64,000 nucleotides of DNA, from assembly GCA_948567375.1 (NCBI GenBank), contig OX419760.1, positions 37,634,001-37,698,000 on the forward strand, given 5' to 3'. Positions 45,126-58,506 of the stretch are shown here, piece after piece. A model generated the notes under the pieces. It was not told the DNA's origin and did not search any database. It saw only the letters and a list, made by a program, of their open reading frames with translations. This stretch comes from Lunularia cruciata. Its lineage: Eukaryota > Streptophyta > Marchantiopsida > Lunulariales > Lunulariaceae. A program made the translations under genes and the position numbers. Numbering within the stretch: position 1 is the first letter of the stretch; every line of letters begins with the position of its first letter.

Positions 45126-47590
45126 GTAAGTAGTCTCTGATCTACTAGTAGAGGTGAAATGCATACCGGAGTTAGTGGTATGATGAACCTCCTAATTGCA
45201 TGTTTAAGCTTGCAAATATTAAGGATCTGATCTATATTTTACCTAGCCCCAGTGTAGCAAAGTTGAAGCTTGCAATCTATGTCTCACCAACTATATACTC
45301 ACCGTTAGGTTACGCTTAAAATTGCAAATTTTTGTGGAATTGTCAATAAACCTGAACTTTTGTAAGGTTGCGTTCTTTCATGGAGTTGCTATCTGCGCAT
45401 GTACAGACATTAGAAACACCCATTCCCTAAGTTCATTCTTGCATGGCTATGTTTGACACAAGGGTGCCACAGTGAGATATCTCAATGAACCATATATGCT
45501 TAGTTCCAAATACAATATCATTTTGGCAGAGTGCACACCTAGACCTAAAGTCATAAGATGGATATTATGCAGAATACACTTGGCCAAAAAACAGGTGTTG
45601 TGCAAGTGCTAAAATTCTTCTTAAACGGTGTGCATTGATCCGTAGCCTAACTAGGATTGATCTATACATGCATTTGGTGATGATACATGCATTCCCGCAA
45701 TGCTATGCGCAGGAAATTATAAAGTGGCAATTTTGTTTTAACTCTCTTTTCTGCACTTGAGTGCTAGCTTAAGATTTGAAGTCTATGTGATTCCATTGCA
45801 AATGTCTTTAAATACTATCAAGTTAATTATAAGGCGATGAAAGTGCAGAACGTTCCTGTGTTCATACTGGATACAAAAACTACTCACGTGATTGTCACGT
45901 GATTGAGAATTGAAACATACATGGTCTATTATATAATAGGAGTTCTTTCGTGTCCCGCTAACAGATAATCTAAAGCATGCATCCATAAGTCACTTATGCA
46001 TATTCTTTCCTCTACGCGGAACTTCCGCTTTGTCCATGTCTTCGATTACCAAATAAACTTACCTAACAATGTTTGCGCTGGTGATGCAATTCAGGACCAT
46101 TTCTGTAAAAAACGATCAAACTTGGGGCTGAGTGGTCTACCGGACGCCCATACCATATATATTCCATCGGCATAAGAGTTCTTAACAGTCAGGACGCCGT
46201 TACTCCGCAAACCAAGATGATTTTAAGCATGCATCCATCAGTCATACTTCTTGTTCCTTTATATGACCCTTCACCTTTGATTATATTTCAGCTTTTCAAA
46301 TCAGTGAAGTATACTTTATATCTAACGAAATGGGAGGGTAATGCATCTCAGGACCTGCTTTTTGAGGCCACCATTATATTGGCATTGGGACCGAGTGGTG
46401 TACTTGAAGTACATTCCATATCCATTGGCAATGGTGTAAGCTCCTTATCTTTCTGGTATGTACGTAATATGAACATGGTCAAGTTTGTAAGACTGCTTGA
46501 ATTGGAAGTACATGATATTCCACTTGATGGAGTAGGATCGTCATCATCCTTGTACATACAACACAAACCAATTTGTAGGACCTGTTGATAGATTCCTACA
46601 TATGTTTTTGACATAGCATGAAACTCGTGCCTTCCACTTGATTGATATACATCTATATTAGGTTTTGTTTTGATATTTGATTCAGTTATCCTTATAGGTT
46701 TACATGTAAATCTACAAAAATGCATGAAATCATTTTTAAGTTTCCAAAAGTAGAATGCGTTGATTGCTATTCATCTAAATCAGCTTCTATTCTAATCATA
46801 TCTCTTATTCTTCTACATGTAAATACACGAAGGTGCATCAACGCTACCTTTTCCCTCATGATAATCAGATTCTACATTTGGAGTGGGGGACTTTAGTTTC
46901 ATGTTTAATTTGCCCTAAACTTGATCTGCTAGTGGAATATCTATATGTTAGCTGATTTATCCTTGGATAGAATCTGCCTCGTAATAAGTTGTCCATTTCT
47001 GGTGGTTTGAATTACGCATCAAATTGCCGGACTTCCAAGCCACGATCCAAGGGGATTATGCTGAAGAATCCGAGCTTTGTCTAGTGTGCGTAGGTATACT
47101 TTGTAGGTGTACTAAAAATGTGCGTGTACACTGTTTTGATTAAAAATTTCTGCCATATGATTTATGCTATTTAAATTGGGACCACATTTCCTTTTAGAGA
47201 CGGATTATTGTTGTATACGCCAAATTAGTCATATTTTTTATTTGCACTATTGTGGCTATCTACGTCTATAGTTCGTTGTAATACAGTTTGAAGACCGTAA
47301 AGTAAATGTCAGGCATCTACTAGTAGATCTATTAGCGCGTACTTACAGCTACAAGAATCTTAGAAACTTCTCAAAATCTACTGGTCCAATTATAGCTCAT
47401 ATCTCTTTTTCTTTCGAATGTGAGTAGAGAATCTATGGTAGATGTGGTGGAAGTTGTCAAACTTGTATGATCACAAGTACAATATCCTCGTTGCCAGTAA
47501 ATACGCCTATAGTAGTCAAACTATTCAGATAGAGCAACTTGTTTGGCTATTTAGATGATATTGTACTTGTGATCACGGACTCACGACCTA

Positions 47591-50500
47591 GATCAGCTTA
47601 TACGGGCTACTAGACGATCATAAAGTCATCGAATTTGTTTGCAACTGCAGTTGACTTAGTTGCGACTTAGAACACTTAGTTTACTTCTACTCACACTGAC
47701 TTATGTGTACGAGTAATACGCTACTGTTTAACAATCACCATGATTGTTTTGGAGCTCTATGTGACGTCTGACCTACTTAATACAATAGTTCTTGCTTTTA
47801 CTCAGTTACAGCGAGTTTACTAACATGGATGGGAAATAAAACACCTAGAAGACACTCACCCTTTAGATATATTACTATTATATTATAGTTACTTGCTCAT
47901 TCTCCCTAGGTCTCTGGGTTTAAGTGGTTGATTTGGTGTGGCTGTAGAAATAAGAAGAATATTTAAGTGACAAAAGACAAAGTTTATAGAGCCTTCCTCG
48001 TTCTAGCTAAGCCATAAACTCAGCCTCGACCCCATGTATCGATTAAGTACCTGTGTAGTGTAGCTATAGAGGTATCTATAGAACCATCAAGTCTATACTT
48101 CGAAACTAAACCAAAATATTATTGATAATCTTCACCAAGAAAATTTAATTATTGTGATAAAAAGGACCTTGAAATAAAAAATTTCATTAATTTTTTAATT
48201 TTTTAATTTATTTCCTGTAATCTATAATCTGGGTTGCAGGAGCTTTACACTTAAGTCGAAAAATTTCAGCGCCACTTCTCTCAACCTGTGAGGTATACTC
48301 AACTGTCTCAGATTTCGTGCTCAATTTTCTCCCAAGTATATACATGTTCTATTACTAGACTAGAAGTAAACCAGGAGCAAAGAACTCTAGAGTAAATTTA
48401 ATGTTCAGTCTAGTTCTTTTGAGCTCATTCTGTTCTTCATGAACAGAATGAGTTTGGTCACCGTAGCCTCCCAAATTGGTGGCCTAATGTGTACATACAT
48501 GCCTGGAAGGCACTAAATCCTGTTCATTTCGACCATTGTAGGTTGATATGTCGAGAGATGGTGATGGGCATGAAACTTGCAAAGATTCTCAACTGCCACG
48601 ATTTGTTCTTGATTGAGTTTCAATGTTTAGAAGATTTATGGGGGCTCTCTGGCGTAACTAAGATATCATTACAAGCTTAATCTCCATGGCCGTTGTATTC
48701 AAGCTTAATCTCTATGATGGTTGTATTCTAAAATTATTCTTGGTCATCAAGTAGTACTAAGGTTGATTCAACATGTTATATTATGGTGTTGTTGTCTGTC
48801 AACATACCTCCTCCAGTTGAGTTCATAAATTCTCCCAGTGATATTTAATGGATAAAGGAGGAAATTAAAGCCTTATAATCTATGGTGGAGGCTTTTGTCA
48901 AGCTTGTTTCAAATTATACGTATTTCATGTGGTAGTTGATTTTCATGTTGCAAACTAGCTAATACTCTCGGTGAGTAGTTGATGATTAATATTGTGAACG
49001 TACCAACACAAGAACATTATTGCACACTGGGTAAACATGATTCCTTCAATTTGATTTGTTCCTTCGTGTTTGACCAATAAAGTCTTAATTCTCCTACAAT
49101 TTAACATGTAGCTACAATCAGTTGAAATTAAACTTGACTGTGAAGAAGCGTTTCTTCAAATTCTTTAGCTAGAACAAGTGCATTGGATTCCATAACTATT
49201 TCTCCATTAGCATTGTGATCCTGGTACTTACAAAAAAACAAGAATTTTCTATTGTCATCAATTGTTCTACGAGTAGGAGGCAGAAGTACCAGGTACATAC
49301 AATACAACACTAGTTTGTTTTTCTGGGGATGTCATGTGTACAAGTGACAGAATCTAGCATGTCTTCTTTAGTACTTGGATGGAAATTGTTAGCGCGGGAG
49401 GTGGTGTCAAATGCAGCCTGGTGTAACTGCATACTCAGTTCATGTCTTTGCATACAATACCAACTAGGAAGGAAGGAAGGAATGCGGGAGGCTAGATGAG
49501 GTCTCGATATACGATATTCATTTTGTAATATCCCCACGATTATGTTTCAAGTCTTGTAAGTGCCGTCATCAGCCAGAAAAACTAAGTCGCATCTAACTAC
49601 TATTGATGAATTTTTTTCTTTAATTAGCATGACTCTTGTATCATAGGTTTTGAGGATCAGGATAAATTTTTTTGGAAGTTAGTTGGAAAACTCTCAATGT
49701 GACATTAAATCTTTTTTTATTTTTGGGAGTAACCAATCTAGCCGCCATTGACGATTTTTTCTTTGTATCATCATGGATGGCTTTTGCCTCTAACGTGACT
49801 TCACTTTTTGTCAGAAAATATAATATTCATGGTGTTACGTTTCGGATACGGAGTCCATCACGTAACATCATGTAAATTTTATTTCCCGTTCGAATCTAGC
49901 ATCACGATGGGTAAATAAAAATCGGTGATGAAGCAAAAAAAAAGTTTGTTGATGTGGTAATTTGATTACTAGAAAAGTTGTAGAAACGTTTCTGCAATAC
50001 AGAATGCCGTTGATCTCACCTCTCACCTCTAGTTACGAGCAAATTATGGGAAAAGGATATATCAGAAATTTCTAATTATCATCGTGAAGGCACTCTTAAT
50101 TGTGCAAATATAATTTGTAGAGTGTTCCGTTTTTGGACTCTGTAGAAACCTTAGTAGCGAGGATGGGACCAAGTGAAGGTCGCCAGAGGGTGTTGGTGGG
50201 GTGATAATCCTTGATTATGGAAAATTGTCCGTGGCCATATACACAACCCAAACACGTACAGTTCGTGGCCATGTCTAGTGTGAGTATTTGATCATGGAGT
50301 TTGGCATGTAGTTTCTTTTGATGAGTAGGAACACTTGATCTTGAAGTCTGGCTTGTGTTACTTGAGGAGAGTAGTTCGTAGGTAAAGTTCATTGCTATTT
50401 GTGATAATATTAGTAGAAAAAAGACCATCTTGTAGAAGGACTTGAGAAAAGGAAATCATTTTTTCCAAAGTACTAGTTCCCTTTAGAGAAACACATGGCA

Positions 50501-52460
50501 TTGTTGCGGGGTAAGGAGTCCTTTTGAAGATTAGCTTCCTCGATTTTGCAACTTGTGTTCTGAGAGAGTTGTATTTAGCTACTTTTGTAATCATATGTAG
50601 ACGTAGTTATCCACGGATTACCCCTCCAAACTTACTGCTCATCCTCCCCAAAAATCCTTCTTCTCTCTAATTTCCTCAAAAATTACATGTAATTCTCTCC
50701 AACTATTATCTCTCTTTGCCTATAGTTTTTTAATGTGTTCAGCATGGGTAGAAGTTCAATAATTTTAGCGTGTATGATGCCTCCAGACATATTTCATTTA
50801 CTTTCTGCATAACATCAAACTAACTTGCTTTCCCCTGTCTAATATGCGATCACGTTTCCACCATACGGAACGCCGAACTCTGTTTACAGGTAAGTAGCAA
50901 AGTAGCAAGACTGGTTTTGAGTCAAGTTGTTCGCAGTGCATTCTTGGGTCGTGATTTAACTTAGGAACATGATAATTAGATGTAGTAACCCTACGTTTAT
51001 AAGTAGCAAGAGATGGAAAGAAGCCACATTTTCTCAGTTATCGTGGCTTTATGAGTAATCAAACGATTGGACATGATCAATAGATGTTGAAACTCCTTAG
51101 AGTTAAACAACCCGAGTTGTTTGGACCACCTGTTAATTTAACTTTCTTTCCATATTGTTGGTCTCAAGTTCTTCATAGATGGAGAATATTGAAAAGCTGA
51201 CAAGTGCAATGTTAATTGTGCAGAATTCAAAGGAATACGAGAAGATGTCTTATGGCTATACGTCTCTGGGCGAGTAACTTCCCACGTAATGAAACTATTC
51301 GTGTGTCACCGGCTCTGCACCGATCAATATCAACATGGCTGAAAGACATCACCACTTCTTTGAGATAATATGGTTTTGGTGCATTTGCAGAGCATCCAAT
51401 GGTGACCAAAACTTCATCCGTATTGCCTTCTCGATCCGCAGCGGTAACCAAGCGTTACAATTTAGCATCCACATGGGTGCTTGTATATGGTATTTTAGTT
51501 TGCATCACGAGCCGTATTTAAGAAGTACTCTTTCTTTTTGTTTTCTTTGTAGCTTTGGAAGTTTAGCATACCGGGAAGTTTATTGAGGATCGGTGTTTCT
51601 TTGCAGAATGCATCACTTATAAAGCAACAACTTTGGCGCGCTTGCTCGTGTCGCAGCGGAACATCCGTTGTCATCATGGGGTTAATTTCTCGCCTCTTTA
51701 GGGATCATGAGAATCAAATGATTACAAGAAATTGTGCCGATGGATAAATGGAAGTCAAAAGTGGAGGCAGAACTTTTTTAATCAATTTTATGAACAATTT
51801 GAGTCATGATTGAGTTCATTTGGACAAATGTGATTTTACAGGAGGCAAATTGTACCCTCAAATACACTGTGATAGAAAGTGAATGTCCTACAGTATTTTC
51901 AGCTCGTTGTCATAAACATCTTCTGAACAACAGAGCTCCTTACAGGTGAAAGAAGTACCAGTTGTAAAAGACTAGGGTGTTAAAGACCAGGCGGCATGGG
52001 ACTTGCCGTAGCAGCTCACAGAGCTTCTTTTGCTCAAACCATCAGGTAGTACTTCCCCCCAGTTCACTGATATATTAGTAGTTGGACAAGAAAGACAGAA
52101 TTTTGTAGCCTCTTATAATTTGTGCTGATACTTCTATAATCCAAGGCATCTTTCAAGTGTGGTTGTCACTCTTGGAATTCGTTGATCAGACTTTGCCACT
52201 TCTTTGCAATTTTACAAGTAGCATAAAGATCTGGAATCTGCAATGAAGTAAGAGGTCAACACCTTTCCGACAACTTTTTACTCGCAGAAGTTGTAGGTGT
52301 TCGCCATTTAAGCACTACCGATATTTAAATATTGCTGAAGTATATATAAACATATAACTTGCTCAATAGATGTGAATGATGCTTATGAGGGATTTACAAC
52401 TTATATACGTCGAGTGTTAAGTGGTATTGAACGGGTTCTATATTCATAGACTCAGTATCA
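47591..52460. other. Intergenic stretch, nothing recognised
   Basis: Only short open frames on both strands with no similarity I can name and no consistent codon pattern. Minor features are a 28-bp imperfect direct repeat near 48675-48730 (AGCTTAATCTC...GTTGTATTC) and low-complexity AT runs near 48170-48220. Confidence 0.5.
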
Positions 52461-52679
52461 CGTGTTATCAATTTGGGAACGCTCATGCATTACTGCCTAC
52501 CGTTGTCATGCCTCTGCAGACAGAAAAGAAGTACAGTATGTGAAGTCCCTCACTGGAGCCCTTCAAGTATGCGATTCCACACTAGGTCAAGTATCGCTCT
52601 TGTCTCCTATCCATGCTGTTTCAAATTGGTTGCTAAATATTGAGAAACCTCTAGTTTATTGTAATGTTCGACCTTCTAA

Positions 52680-52930
52680 TTTGATTACATGGATGTCAAT
52701 TATTATGTATGTTATATATGTGCTTGAGCAAGCACCATCACGGCACACCGTAGCGTTGATAGTGTTGTGAATGAGATTTATTACACTTGCGGCTAATGGC
52801 AATAGGAAAATCAGATTACAATTCCAGCTAATAACCATGTTGTTGCCATTGATTGCGATTGCTATGTATGTTTTATACTCGTGCGAGCAAGTTCCATCAG
52901 AGCACACGGGAAGTTCTCCTGATGTTGTCA
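52680..52930. repeat. Diverged direct repeat of about 180-bp period
   Basis: The block TATGTATGTTATATATG to GCAAGCACCATCACGGCACA near 52705 recurs as TATGTATGTTTTATACT to GCAAGTTCCATCAGAGCACA near 52865. Old and non-coding. Confidence 0.6.
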
Positions 52931-53544
52931 CCAAAATTTATTACGAAGGCAATTAAGGGCAAATGAATAGTATATAAGATTACTCTTGCAACTACTGGTA
53001 CAACATTAGACAATTAACAGTAGATCTCTCCTATGAACTCAAAGACTAATATGTTGAAAACCGTATTGGCCATGATATTTGCTTCCAATGCTGGACGATA
53101 GACAATCCCTACACTTATGTGGAACCCCATATTAATATGTAGGTCATAACATTTGAAATGCTGTTAAACTGGATACATGCCCGTTCATCACTTTAAATGC
53201 GGAAATCAAGGAGATCAATCATGAAATGTCATGAGATAAAGTCAGAATGTTACAAAAGATATACACATTTGTAATAGTTAAAAAAATTGAAGACTTCAAT
53301 TGATGGGCAAGTACTTGCATATAAACTCCAAGCTAAAACATGCTAATGTCCACTTTATTCTCCTTGAGAGATTAAGGTCCACTGTTTGCTCCATGAGATA
53401 TTAGAAACTGATAAAACTGGTTGCTGAAAGGATTCATTTCTCAGACTGGTGGTCCAATAATATTAGGCAGCGAGTGCTTTGTTCATTGTGTATCTATTAT
53501 ACCATCAGAAATTAAATTGAAATTTAAACTGTATTTAAGGCAAT

Positions 53545-54390
53545 TATTCTTATTATGCCCTTGACTGTATATATTGTACATGTATGAATCAAATGCCACA
53601 CCTGCATTTGGCACAGAATGAGTTCAAATTCTTCAATCTGGACATTTTGACGGTATTCTAGGCAACTAACATGTCGTTGGCTACATATTGCACATGCATA
53701 AAGCAAATGCCACCTCTCTAACATGCGTTCACATTCCTCGTTCCAGACCTTCATGACTTCCACCTCTTGACTACATGACAACTAGCTGTTAATACCAGGG
53801 AATTGCATGTTTCTTGACAATGTGACCACTAGCTGTTAGCACTAAGAGATCGATTGTGATTGCAAGGCAACAAACCTGTAATTGCGTCCGTATTGTATAA
53901 ATCTAGATCAAATGCCACCGCAACTGTAATCTATGGCAGCTATTATATCCTTGACTGCATATAGTGCACATATCAATCAAAGGGCACCGGCTCTAGCAGG
54001 CGTTCAAAGTCCTCGTTCCAGACCTTGAAGCATTAACATTCTACAAAGTGGTACCACTAGCTATCAACAACGTATTACAAGTGACTGTAAGGCAAGAATG
54101 TTCCCGAGCCCATCTAGTACTTTATACATCAAAAGCAACCGGATTACCAGGCGTTCAATGCCTCGTTCAAATCTTCAGTCTTGCGATGCAGTTGCCAGCA
54201 GGAGCCACACGATTGCAAGGCCAAGGGGCATCGCAGACCAGCATGTAATTCGTGTTTCTAGAAATGGCAGCACTCCAGTTTCTTCAGTGGGCGTTCAAAG
54301 TTCTGGTTCTGGGGTTTTGAATCTTCTACTGCCATTATCGTTGAAAGCGGTGTCACACCACGCAGGCTCTAATCCGTGTTTCTAGAAGTT
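53545..54390. repeat. Cluster of diverged tandem repeats
   Basis: Units share CTTGACTGTATATATTGTACA-like, ATCAAATGCCACC-like and GCGTTCACATTCCTCGTTCCAG-like blocks. At least four degenerate units are seen near 53560, 53680, 53900-53960 and 54120. Shared CACTAGCTGTTA-like words occur between units. The spacing is irregular. It lies upstream of the gene at 55511 and no coding function is seen. Confidence 0.55.
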
Positions 54391-55264
54391 CCAGATCCCA
54401 GTTTCTTGGGTGCTCCCTCCATTTATCAGCAGTGTTTTACCGTACAACTTCCATTTTAGAGTCAAAATTCCACTTAGATGAGTACTGCAATGATTACCTC
54501 TGTTCAAAGATCTAGCTAGAATATATTAGTCACTCTGAGCTTTGTGAGATTTCGCGTCTATACATACATATAGTCAGAGAAATGACCACATTTGTTTCAT
54601 AGGATACGAGATCATCTCATCCCCCGAAAACAAGAAAATGAAACAAGAAAGTAACTAATTGTGTACTGTACCGTCGGGGGATCTCAAGCGTGGACTGACT
54701 TTGAAGAAAGTTCAATCACCTGCTTCTTCCCTAATTCTTGGTCTCGTTTATAGAAAATTCGAGCAACCCTTAAAATAAAATCAGGACATATTTTCTACTC
54801 ATAAGTTTTACCAGCCCGTCACAAATTTTTGCTAGCTATATATGTATGACCTTTCATCTTGTGATAGTATGTGTATAGAAGGTGCTAAATACTCTTATTC
54901 TGTCTACTCAAGATCATCTACCAACTTGTGGACAATTTATTCTCTGATGTTCGGATTGACGCTTTTATCCTACTAGTAACTGTTATAAACTATTGAGTAT
55001 ACAGTACTTTCTTTCTCAAGTGGATGAGTAGCGTGGCAAGCCACACATATGGAACGGACTTCAGTTTCGACTTCAACCGTCACAGCTCCAATTCGGGTCT
55101 TGAATCCTAGATCTTGAGAATTTACACTACGACATTTCAGTACTCTATCAAACGCTACAATATCATCTGTCTTTCAATCGAACTCTAACTTAGAGATAGA
55201 CGATAGCAGTGGCCATGCATAGAACAGTCAAGGTTTAGGGTGTGCCGAACTGTGTCTAGTTCAC

Positions 55265-55272
55265 TATAAAAG
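55265..55272 (+). promoter_or_regulatory. TATA box of the gene at 55511
   Basis: TATAAAAG in CACTATAAAAGAGG, about 240 bp upstream of the start codon. The paralogue has a TATA box at the equivalent place (58281-58288). A CTATTGTTTAG/GTGAAGACTTC junction at about 55440 is echoed in the paralogue (TACTGTTTAG/GTTCAGACTTC), suggesting a conserved 3' splice site of a 5'-UTR intron. Confidence 0.5.
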
Positions 55273-55510
55273 AGGAAGAATAAGCTTCATATCTCCACTT
55301 TCAGGTAATGTCGGCCCCGGGAAGATTTCAATCATATAAAGTCATTGAGCTGTTTAGGTCTGGCTTACTGGATTCTTCGTAGCTGGTTTGTTACAACGGA
55401 CTAATGCATCTCTATGTACATGTATCCCTATTGTTTAGGTGAAGACTTCGTTCATTCTCCAGGTTTACCTTGGAGTGCGTGATATTTTATATCCAAACTA
55501 GAGAAGAATC

Positions 55511-56422
55511 ATGGAGGAGGATAGAATTCGAAAGAAGTCGAAGTTGTCATCACAAGATCCTGCTGGTGAGAAAGAGCTAAATCCAGGCAACAGCAGTCAG
55601 AACGCACAGCTTGTTTGTAACGATTCCCATGACTCTCTTGAAGTATCCAACTCCAGGAGAATCATGGTGGACAAAAGTAATGGACAGACGTCAGATTTGT
55701 CATCACCAGATCCTACTGGTGTAGTGAAAGAGCTAAATTCAGTGAGCAGCAGTCAGAACGCACAGAGAATGTTGGTGGACGAAATCGTGAAGCGACAGAA
55801 GTCGAGGTTGCCATCAATAGATCCTGCTGGCGCGGAGGAAGATCTAAGTGCAGAGAATATCAGTCAGAGCGCACTGAGATTGTGGAACCTTTCCGGATCC
55901 CAGGACTCCTGTGAACTCGCTATACTACTGTTGCAGGCATGTATAAGCACTGCAGCTTCTCACTTTGCCACATACTTCAGGAACATAGGTCCAGATCTAC
56001 GTCCTACTTTGGACACTCTCGTCCGATGGACCCTAATTTCGACATCGCTTGCTCTGTTATCCCTGGAAGAACAATGGGACTGTGGAGAGTTTGAGAATCC
56101 TAACGGGGATGAAGACAACTATGACAAACAGATTCCAGCCATGGAAGAGTCAGCGAATAGTTCCGAACCGATTCTGGGTTCCGAGTCTCTTTCTGATTCC
56201 AACTCCCTTCACAGTTTTGATCAATCCTTGGATGATCTTCTGCAGCAGCTTGAGGATACTAAGAACGAAGTCTTGTTAATTGAAGAATCGACCAGGATGG
56301 ATGGGGACGACGACCTCCTACGACAAGAGGCTAAAGCTCTCAGATGGGAGATGGATCACCCACGGCCTAGGCGCACGTTTGTGGATGAGGACCTTGACGA
56401 ACAGTATCCAAGTTGCTCTTGA
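55511..56422 (+). CDS. Uncharacterised single-exon gene, 303 aa, with internal repeats
   Basis: ATG to TGA, with codon use and composition unlike the AT-rich surroundings. The N-terminal 130 residues hold three imperfect repeats: KKSKLSSQDPAGEKELNPGN with SSQNAQ, then SDLSSPDPTGVVKELNS with SSQNAQ, then SRLPSIDPAGAEEDLSAEN with ISQSAL. A hydrophobic helical part follows (ELAILLLQACISTAASHFAT, WTLISTSLALLSLEEQ), then an acidic Ser-rich linker and a C-terminal helix with LDDLLQQLEDTKNEVLLIEE. No signal peptide or known domain. A decayed tandem paralogue at 58507-59130 shares the hydrophobic part and tail, which supports a real, lineage-specific gene. The first ATG follows a plausible 5'-UTR. 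Function unknown. Confidence 0.7.
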   Translation: MEEDRIRKKSKLSSQDPAGEKELNPGNSSQNAQLVCNDSHDSLEVSNSRRIMVDKSNGQTSDLSSPDPTGVVKELNSVSSSQNAQRMLVDEIVKRQKSRLPSIDPAGAEEDLSAENISQSALRLWNLSGSQDSCELAILLLQACISTAASHFATYFRNIGPDLRPTLDTLVRWTLISTSLALLSLEEQWDCGEFENPNGDEDNYDKQIPAMEESANSSEPILGSESLSDSNSLHSFDQSLDDLLQQLEDTKNEVLLIEESTRMDGDDDLLRQEAKALRWEMDHPRPRRTFVDEDLDEQYPSCS

Positions 56423-58270
56423 TTCCACTTGAACACAATCTAGAATTCATCTGAACACACCGTGTTCCATCAAATATGTATGTACAGCACAGTAGTCAGA
56501 TTACCCTCGCGTGCACAATTTTGATACTTTTCAGGCGACAGTAGAGTTTCAAGTTTGACTTGAACCATATAAGCCATACACGTGCATCTATGTTAGTTCC
56601 GCATGTAAAATGTTAAGACGTATATTCTATGGGGAATGGCACAGCAATTCCCAGTTGATAGTTTGCTGGACAACTAGGATTAATAGTGATTTATTTCCGT
56701 TCGAGATGTGTTCTAAATTTTGCCTATATGGATTAAAATGTATTGTCGGTGCGTTATATATACGCTCTTATTTCCGCATGTGAAATATTGAAATATATTG
56801 TGTATGTATAGATCACACTGTCAACTGGTAGTAGTTGAAGATGTTGCAAATTAAGAGTTCAAAGATTTTAGTTGCGTTTTCCTGTGGATTTAATTGCCAT
56901 ACTAAAAATCTATCGACAGTAAGGCTATGCAGAAACAGGAAACAGAATCTAAACAGTCTCTCACCGTCTGATATTCGCGAGCAGTTGAGTTGCAACAACT
57001 TGCTACTTGTCAATCCATGTATGACACTGTATGCAGTTCTGCATCTACATGCCATTGGGTGTGTACTGCTTCAAAGTATTAACTGCTGCGGTACCATTCT
57101 TACGGAAAGGACTAATTTAAGAGAATGAGAACACTGAAGAAAATGAAATGGTAGCCAGAATTACAAATAAATGTTAAAGCGAACGAACTTGATTCTGCTG
57201 AAGCTTTGGATCAAATTCATAGACAGGCAGTCATTCGTACAAGTGACTAGTTTGCTGGACTAGCAACTACTATTGGTGGCAGTTGCTAGGCCTCCTTATA
57301 TGTACGTTTACGACCATTTTTGGACGACAGTGTGAAGCGAACTTCTAATACCAATTTATCCTCAACTCATCATCAAATGCTTATCTGCTTCCAATTTCTT
57401 TCTTTGCTTTTGAATGCTTTTCTACCTCAACTGACATGAGGGGCACTGATCGCAATATGTAGATATTTTTCTGAATATGGTGAAAATTGTTTCTCGCCGT
57501 TTAAAATTTCGAGCCATACATACAACACTGCAATTGAAGCTTACAATGACAAGTAGCTTGTGTTCAGATATCTAAGTGACACCCCTTTGTTTTCTAGACT
57601 TGGTGGGGTACTGCGTCCATCCCCAGATAAATTTGTTGGGCGTATGAATTGATCTGATCACAAGAACGAGGAAGTTAAGAATACAAGTACATGTACAGCA
57701 CAAGTTGATTGGAATTCGAACATCGAACCAGACTGAAGGACGATGCATGTTCTCTGTATTCCGGTTTATGAACAGAACTTATGCAACAGCAAGAACTTAA
57801 GTACGAAGAGATACCAGCTCGTCGCCATATAACGAGGGATTCGTTCAGAGTACGTTCTTGGCACGTGGATGGATGGTTCTTTTGTATCGAGGGGATGGAT
57901 AGCGTGGCAAGCTAAACAGACATTGGACAGTCCGATTTATGCTTGACAACAATCATAGTTAAATTCAAACTTGGTTTGAATCTTGTGTTCCTTCAATATC
58001 AAAGCTATCATACGTATATTAATCTTCAAATTCTCCAGTCCGATGCATACCGTCTCTTCCTTCTCTTTCTGACACGCGAAGACAACCGGCAGCTATAGCT
58101 TAAAGTCATATCATAATAATTTTTCTGGATCTATAATATTGCCATTGAAATCTACATCTGTCGAGATTTACGATCACCAGCCATGCCATGCATATGTGAC
58201 GGTGAACGTTGGCTAGGGGTTCAAAGGCCTGAGAGTCATGCGAAAAGTGAGAGAGATGCAAGCTGTGTGT
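56423..58270. other. Gap between the paralogues, nothing recognised
   Basis: No convincing open frame. The distal part (about 57840-58270) is diverged duplicate of the upstream region of the first gene, for example TAGCGTGGCAAGC at 55030 and at 57900, so promoter and gene were duplicated together. Confidence 0.5.
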
Positions 58271-58280
58271 TCACACCACT

Positions 58281-58288
58281 CTATATAT
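58281..58288 (+). promoter_or_regulatory. TATA box of the paralogous pseudogene
   Basis: CTATATATGAGGG, at the position corresponding to the TATA box at 55265. Retained although the coding region is broken. Confidence 0.4.
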
Positions 58289-58506
58289 GAGGGAGAAAAG
58301 AGGCTTCCAACCTTCATTGTCAGTCATTTTCCTACTCGATATCGGCCATGATGAGATATTGTTTGTCAGATTCTAAGAGACAAATTAGCAACTGAGCTGC
58401 ACAAGTCTTTCTTTCTGGGCTCTTCCAAGTTGCTTTGTTGTAAGTCATTAACACCGCCTGCTAAATACTGTTTAGGTTCAGACTTCCCTGAGTCTGGAGG
58501 TTAGCC

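Larger units (their letters stand above)
42310..47590. repeat. Right arm of the large inverted repeat
   Basis: Matches 1-5695 in opposite orientation. The inner end is marked by the shared ATGGTGGTTTTAATT / ATGATGGTTTTAATT (about 42311-42325 against 5680-5695). The outer match is still visible near 47515-47590, where the left arm reaches the window edge. Many small indels separate the arms. Gene-like segments inside are listed separately. If a gene exists here it reads rightward, by the orientation of the conserved splice donors. Confidence 0.85.

Noticed and set aside
1-47590. Inverted repeat as an assembly artefact
   Set aside because: The arms differ by many substitutions, indels and repeat copy numbers, so they are separate sequences.
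49128-51677. Several 60-110-codon open frames on both strands
   Set aside because: No motif, repeat, splice context or similarity to other parts of the window; lengths are as expected by chance.
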